This document shows, in pieces, positions 59,930 through 64,000 of a stretch of DNA of 64,000 nt (positions are counted from its first letter, which is position 1; each line of letters opens with the position of its first letter). The notes under the pieces were generated by a model, which was given only the letters and a program-made list of their open reading frames with translations, was not told where the DNA came from and did no database searches. Origin of the DNA: Seohaeicola zhoushanensis (GTDB lineage: Bacteria > Pseudomonadota > Alphaproteobacteria > Rhodobacterales > Rhodobacteraceae); the NCBI RefSeq assembly GCF_014656415.1, contig NZ_BNCJ01000008.1, positions 62,001-126,000 of the forward strand, given 5' to 3'. A program made the translations under genes and the position numbers.

Positions 59930-60685
59930 ATGGTCAGGAGAACGGGCCTGGTGGTGGGATGCCTGCTGGCCACGGCAGCCGCGGCGCAGGAGAATCCCGG
60001 TTTCGATCCCGATGCCCCCTGCGGGGGCGAGCTGCGCGCGGCCGACGACACCGACAAGCTGATGATCGCCGCCTGGATGCACGGCTATCGCTCAGCCGGG
60101 GGCGAGGCCGCGGGGATGGTGGACCTGGCCACCTCGGCCAGCCTGCTGGGCGAGCTTTTCACCTCCTGCCTCGCGGACGAAACCCGGTCGCTCAACGAGA
60201 TCATGTCCCCCGCCGAGCCCTCCCGCGATCTGGTCGTGGCCCCTGCCGCAGCCGGTACCGAGGCCGATGCGCGGGCGCTGCTCATGCGCTTCCTCGACCC
60301 TGCCGCCGACCGGGTGGCGCTGACCGCCGCGCTCAAGCCGGAAGATGCCGATATCTCGGAAGTTTACGCCGAACCGCTGGCCGGCAAGCTGAAGGCCAGT
60401 TTTGCCCAGACCTTCACGCCCGGCATCCAGATCGGGCCGAAACCGGATCAGAATGCGCTGCTGGTCTATTACTCCACCACGGCGCGGCTCAAGTCCGGCG
60501 ATCCCGCGCTGTCGAACTTCCCCGGCGGCTATGCCGATGTGCTGCAATATTTCCGGGGCGACCACCCGATCGTGCGATTCAAGTTCGTGGAAGAGGGGAA
60601 GGAACTGGGGCTGGCCTTCGACGGGCTGATCTTCGTCAATGGGCGTTGGGTGCTGATGCCCAAGCCGTGGCGGGCGCTGGAGTAG
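59930..60685 (+). CDS. Secreted protein with HdeA-like N-terminal region
   Basis: 251 residues; ATG with GGGAG upstream. Signal peptide (about 1-21) and a mature part of two blocks. The first (about 24-95), PCGGELRAADDTDKLMIAAWMHGYRSA...LFTSC, with Cys at both ends, is like the HdeA fold seen in many alphaproteobacterial secreted proteins. The second (about 130-250) has no recognised family. Probably periplasmic; function unknown. The HdeA match is from motif layout only. Confidence 0.6.
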   Translation: MVRRTGLVVGCLLATAAAAQENPGFDPDAPCGGELRAADDTDKLMIAAWMHGYRSAGGEAAGMVDLATSASLLGELFTSCLADETRSLNEIMSPAEPSRDLVVAPAAAGTEADARALLMRFLDPAADRVALTAALKPEDADISEVYAEPLAGKLKASFAQTFTPGIQIGPKPDQNALLVYYSTTARLKSGDPALSNFPGGYADVLQYFRGDHPIVRFKFVEEGKELGLAFDGLIFVNGRWVLMPKPWRALE

Positions 60686-60754
60686 GCGGGCGCCTCGCAT
60701 AACCCATTAGGCTGTTTAGACAAGTTCTTGATTTAATTCAATTTCTATGTTGTA

Positions 60755-61759
60755 TCAAAGCAGGAATCCGCGCCCCAGCTCATCACCCTCTTCCAGCAGG
60801 AACTCTGCCGATCCCGTGTAATAGGCTCGCCCGCCAACCCGAACCGTCCAGGCGCGATGTGCCCCGGCCACCGTCTCCTCCATCGTCTCGCCAGTGAAGA
60901 CCGCCCCGGTGACGCTCTCGAACCGGCAGAGGGTCCCCGGCCTCAGCCCGCGCGCCGTGGCAATCGCCATCCGCGCGCTGACGCCCGACCCGGTGGGCGA
61001 GCGGTCGACCTCGCGGGCGGCGAAGACACAGATGTTTCGGCTTGCGCGTTCGGGGCCGGGGGCGATGCCGTCGGTCAGGATGGTGCCATAGAGAAAGGCC
61101 AGGTCCGGATCGTCTGGATGCGACAGCGGGATCGCCTTCGCCGTTGCCTCGGTCACCCGCGTTGCCGCCTCGACCAGATCGCGCAGCGGCGCGTCGAGCG
61201 TCAGCCCAAGCGCCTGGGCCGGCAGGATGGCATAGAAGGCACCGCCATAGCCGATGTCGAGCGTCACCCTGCCGAACCCCTCGACCTCGACCTGCGCATC
61301 CAGCACCGGCGCGAAGGAGGGCACCGAGGTGAACCGCACCGCGCCGCTCTGCACGTCATCGCCGTGGATGGCCACCTCTACCTCCACCGCGACCGGCCCG
61401 CAGGGGCATTGGATCGTCAGGTGGGTCAGCGGCGCAACCGCCGGGATGATGCCGTGATCGACGGCAAAACGCCCCAATGCGATCACCGCATGGCCGCACA
61501 TGGTTGAATAGCCTTCGTTGTGCAGGAACAGCACGCCCATGTCGCACCCCGGCAGGTCAGGCTCGACGGGCAGGGCGGCATACATGTCGAAATGCCCGCG
61601 CGGCTCGAAGATCACCAACTTGCGCAGGTGATCTTGATGGTCGCGGGCAAAGCGGCGTTTATCGAGGATGCCCGCCCCATCGACCTCGGGCCAGCCACCG
61701 GTGATGATGCGCACCGGTTCGCCCCCGGTATGCATTTCGATGGTGGTGATAGGTGTCAT
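60755..61759 (-). CDS. Trans-3-hydroxy-L-proline dehydratase (proline racemase family)
   Basis: 334 residues, start ATG with GAGAGGGA. Family of proline racemase/hydroxyproline epimerase. Active-site block 1 is MCGHAVIALGRFA with Cys88; block 2 is DRSPTGSGVSARM with Thr256 where racemases have Cys (SPCG). A Cys/Thr pair is the mark of trans-3-hydroxy-L-proline dehydratases (EC 4.2.1.77), such as human L3HYPDH; the product is Δ1-pyrroline-2-carboxylate. Divergent from a class III aminotransferase and a glutamine-synthetase-like gene across 126 bases; their shared role in amino acid breakdown is inferred. Confidence 0.85.
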   Translation of the reverse strand: MTPITTIEMHTGGEPVRIITGGWPEVDGAGILDKRRFARDHQDHLRKLVIFEPRGHFDMYAALPVEPDLPGCDMGVLFLHNEGYSTMCGHAVIALGRFAVDHGIIPAVAPLTHLTIQCPCGPVAVEVEVAIHGDDVQSGAVRFTSVPSFAPVLDAQVEVEGFGRVTLDIGYGGAFYAILPAQALGLTLDAPLRDLVEAATRVTEATAKAIPLSHPDDPDLAFLYGTILTDGIAPGPERASRNICVFAAREVDRSPTGSGVSARMAIATARGLRPGTLCRFESVTGAVFTGETMEETVAGAHRAWTVRVGGRAYYTGSAEFLLEEGDELGRGFLL

Positions 61760-61845
61760 CGACGTCCCTCTCGGTTGCGGCCATCAGGCGGCATTCCGAC
61801 GCGGAGCGCAAGCGGTCGCACGTGGTGGCTTGTGATTGGTGAAAA

Positions 61846-61857
61846 ATTTGATCAAAT
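61846..61857. promoter_or_regulatory. 12-bp palindrome in the divergent promoter region
   Basis: ATTTGATCAAAT is a perfect palindrome in the 126-base gap between divergent genes, 28 bases before the chosen aminotransferase start. It is the shape expected of an operator for a GntR- or MarR-type dimer; no regulator gene is adjacent in the window. Confidence 0.4.
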
Positions 61858-61885
61858 GTTATCCACCCTGTCACCGGAGCCCGCC

Positions 61886-63268
61886 ATGGCGTCCTCACCT
61901 GTCCGAATCGCCGGCATCGCCGAGCCGCGCCTGCGCGCGGTCGCCACGCGCGAGGCCGCCGCCTATGCCGCCGCGCGCCCGCACAGCAAGGCCGCGCTCG
62001 ATGCCGGTTCGGGCGCCTTCCTCGACCGGGTGCCGATGCATTGGATGAAGGACTGGCCGATGGCCTTCCCGATGCTGGTCGCCTCGGCGCAGGGGGCCGA
62101 GATCACCGACATCGACGGCAACCGGATCGACGATTTCTGTCTTGGCGACACCGGCTCGATGTTCGGCCATTCGCCGGCCCCGGTGGCCGAGGCGATCCGC
62201 GCCCAGGCCGGGCAGGGCCTGACCTACATGTTGCCCACCGAAGCGGCGCTGCAGGCCGGGGAACTGCTCTGCGAGACCTTCGGCGATTTCCGCTGGCAGA
62301 TCGCCACGACGGCGACCGATGCCAACCGCTTCGCCCTTCGCGTGGCGCGCGCCGTGACCGGCCGGCCCAAGGTGCTGGTCTTCAACGGTTGCTACCACGG
62401 CACCGTCGACGAGACGATGGTGACGCTGGAAGACGGACGCACCGTGGCGCGACCAGGTCTCACCGGTCAAGTCGCCGACCTGACCCGCACCGCCGCCTGT
62501 GCCGAGTTCAACGACCTCGCCGGTGTCGAGGCGCTGCTGGCGCCGGGCGATATCGCCGCCATCCTGACCGAGCCGGTGATGACCAATTCCTGCATGGTGC
62601 TGCCCGATCCGGGATTCCATGAAGGTTTGCGCGCTCTGGCAAAGGCTTACGGCGCGCTCCTCATCATCGACGAAACCCATACGATCTCCTCCGGCCACGG
62701 CGGCTATACGCGGATCCATGGGCTCGACCCGGACATCTTCGTGGTCGGCAAATGCGTCGCCGGGGGGATGCCCACGGCGGTCTGGGGCCTGCGCCCCGAC
62801 CTAGCCGAGCGGTACTTGGCCTATGACGCCAGCCGCCCCGCGGGCCATTCCGGGATGGGCACGACGCTCTCGGCCAACCCGATGCAATTCGCCTGCCTGG
62901 TGGCGACGCTGTCACAGGTCATGACACCCGCGGCCTATGCCCATATGGAGCGCGACGCCGCCCGGCTCGAAGCCGGCCTCGCCGCCGCGATCACCCGCGC
63001 CGGCGCGCCCTGGCACGTGGTCCGGGTCGGTGCCCGAGTCGAATTCATCTGCGCGCCGGGGCCTTTGCGGAACGGCGACGAGGCCGCGCGGGCGCATCAG
63101 CCCGAGGTCGAGGCAGTGGTCCACACTGCCCTGCTGAACCGAGGCAGCCTGATCGCTCCCTTCCACAACATGATGCTGGTAAGCCCCGCCACCACCAACG
63201 CGGCAATCGACCGCCTGATTGCCAGCTTCGACACCCTCCTGACCGAGCTTTTCGCGAGCGACCCATGA
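61886..63268 (+). CDS. Class III (PLP) aminotransferase, aspartate/glutamate-1-semialdehyde type
   Basis: 460 residues from MASSPVRIAG, with GGAG ahead; an in-frame ATG at 61856 would start within the palindrome and is rejected. Fold type I class III: LGDTGSMFGHSPAP, FNGCYHGTVDETMV, DETHTISSGHGGYTR (Asp of PLP nitrogen contact) and the Schiff-base lysine K289 in VVGKCVAGGMPTAVW. The nearest subgroup is the glutamate-1-semialdehyde-aminomutase-like aminotransferases; the amino acceptor is unknown. Coupled to the following gene by a four-base overlap. Confidence 0.85.
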   Translation: MASSPVRIAGIAEPRLRAVATREAAAYAAARPHSKAALDAGSGAFLDRVPMHWMKDWPMAFPMLVASAQGAEITDIDGNRIDDFCLGDTGSMFGHSPAPVAEAIRAQAGQGLTYMLPTEAALQAGELLCETFGDFRWQIATTATDANRFALRVARAVTGRPKVLVFNGCYHGTVDETMVTLEDGRTVARPGLTGQVADLTRTAACAEFNDLAGVEALLAPGDIAAILTEPVMTNSCMVLPDPGFHEGLRALAKAYGALLIIDETHTISSGHGGYTRIHGLDPDIFVVGKCVAGGMPTAVWGLRPDLAERYLAYDASRPAGHSGMGTTLSANPMQFACLVATLSQVMTPAAYAHMERDAARLEAGLAAAITRAGAPWHVVRVGARVEFICAPGPLRNGDEAARAHQPEVEAVVHTALLNRGSLIAPFHNMMLVSPATTNAAIDRLIASFDTLLTELFASDP

Positions 63269-64000
63269 CCCAGCCCTGCCCGACCGGCGCCACCCTTGCC
63301 GAGGCCCAGGCCTTTCTCGACGCCCATCCCGAGATCGAGGCCATCGACATCCTGCTGCACGATTCCAACGGGATCGGCCGGGGCAAGATCATCCGTCGAC
63401 ACGAACTGGCGGCGCTCTACCGCACCGGGCGGCATATGCCGATCTCGATCCTCGGCCTCGATATCTGCGGCGAGGACGTCCACGAGACCGGGCTGATCTG
63501 GGACGAGGGCGACGGCGACAAGCGGGCCTGGCCTATCCCGGGCACGCTCAAGCCGCTGCACAACACCCATCCGCCACGGGCCGAGGTGTTCATGTCGCTC
63601 TACGAGCTCGACGGCACGCCGGTCACCTACGACCCCCGCCTCGCCCTGCAACGCCAGGTCGACGCCTTCGCCGCGCGCGGGCTGACCCCGGCAGGGGCCT
63701 TCGAACTTGAGTTCTTCCTGCTCGCCAGGGATCGTGGCCCCGACGGCAAGGTCCGCCCGGCCGCCGATGTGCTGGACGGCCGCGAGAGTCACAAGACCGA
63801 AGTCTATTCGGTCGACCACCTGCACGGGATGCTGCCGCTCTTCTCCGACATCTACGCCGGCGCCGCCAAGGCGGGGATCGAGGCCGAGACGCTGATCTCG
63901 GAATATGCGCCGGGGCAATACGAGCTGACGCTGAACTACCGCCGCGACGTGATGCAGGCAGCGGACGACCTGGTGCGGTTGAAGCGGATCGTGCGGCAGC
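63265..64000 (+). CDS. Glutamine synthetase family ligase (3' end outside window)
   Basis: 245 residues visible of about 450. Begins with a beta-grasp N-terminal domain (AIDILLHDSNGIGRGKIIRR; KRAWPIPGTLKPL) and continues into the catalytic domain with AFELEFFLLAR (metal-binding Glu). This is not GlnA itself; it is like gamma-glutamyl-polyamine or gamma-glutamyl-amide synthetases (PuuA-type) of catabolic loci. ATG overlaps the aminotransferase stop (ATGA). The pairing suggests an amine is glutamylated and an oxo-acid or aldehyde is aminated in one pathway, but no substrate can be named. Confidence 0.82.
   Translation, partial: MTQPCPTGATLAEAQAFLDAHPEIEAIDILLHDSNGIGRGKIIRRHELAALYRTGRHMPISILGLDICGEDVHETGLIWDEGDGDKRAWPIPGTLKPLHNTHPPRAEVFMSLYELDGTPVTYDPRLALQRQVDAFAARGLTPAGAFELEFFLLARDRGPDGKVRPAADVLDGRESHKTEVYSVDHLHGMLPLFSDIYAGAAKAGIEAETLISEYAPGQYELTLNYRRDVMQAADDLVRLKRIVRQ

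Noticed and set aside
61856-61885. Alternative aminotransferase start at 61856
   Set aside because: It would put the start codon in the 12-bp palindrome and it has no ribosome site, whereas GGAG precedes the ATG at 61886.

Overview
The window is GC-rich chromosomal DNA, with nothing that looks like a phage, plasmid or insertion sequence. Gene content points to an alphaproteobacterium of the Rhodobacterales/Roseobacter type. The evidence is a sciP-ctrA pair with a CtrA-like box and a GANTC site, alphaproteobacterial GTTC-N7-GTTC LexA boxes, an RTX/Hint secreted protein, several dimethylglycine-dehydrogenase-like FAD/GcvT proteins, LpxI instead of LpxH, and the xerD / aroK-aroB neighbourhood. 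The genus cannot be fixed from the sequence alone.

Layout. 1-10,000: a partial opgG, then ilvC facing two Lrp/AsnC regulators and a class V aminotransferase; an M50-like membrane peptidase with a UbiH-type hydroxylase; two small c-type cytochromes; and a run of minus-strand genes (HExxH lipoprotein, 3-methyladenine glycosylase-like protein, thioesterase, secreted protein). 10,000-15,500: a sulfotransferase-like gene, a glycosyltransferase, a 500-base gap without a gene, a 765-residue RTX/Hint protein and a MobA-like nucleotidyltransferase. 15,500-23,700: two paralogous ~800-residue FAD/GcvT oxidoreductases flanking an FMN reductase and a DUF2254 membrane protein, then a LysR regulator whose start region carries an array of CTGTCC/GGACAG repeats. 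23,700-31,700: a CorC/CNNM protein, xerD, a periplasmic protein and a tiny membrane protein, facing aroK-aroB; then ssb, a lytic transglycosylase and a secreted protein. 31,700-38,300: an oligopeptide-type ABC transporter (fused double ATPase and two permeases, no binding protein), an AraC regulator and miaA.

38,380-50,450 is the classic envelope operon in one direction: pyrH, frr, uppS, cdsA, dxr, rseP, a 41-residue small protein, bamA, skp, fabZ, lpxA, lpxI, lpxB. It links isoprenoid, phospholipid and lipid A synthesis to outer-membrane protein assembly. 50,450-57,400: mnmA, sciP, ctrA, ligA and recG, then a 39-residue membrane protein under what looks like a LexA operator. 57,500-64,000: a soluble chemoreceptor with its sensor domain at the C-terminus, a NifU-like protein, hisI, a secreted protein, a trans-3-hydroxy-L-proline dehydratase, and a divergent pair consisting of a class III aminotransferase and a glutamine-synthetase-family ligase that runs off the window.

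The most interesting points are small or non-coding: the probable SOS-induced membrane microprotein at 57,245, the operator-like repeat array at 23,563, the tandem two-hairpin repeats at 15,495 and 39,134, and two short genes (27,627 and 44,021) that are easily missed. No tRNA, rRNA or CRISPR array was seen. Assignments rest on reading motifs and context; no database search was run.
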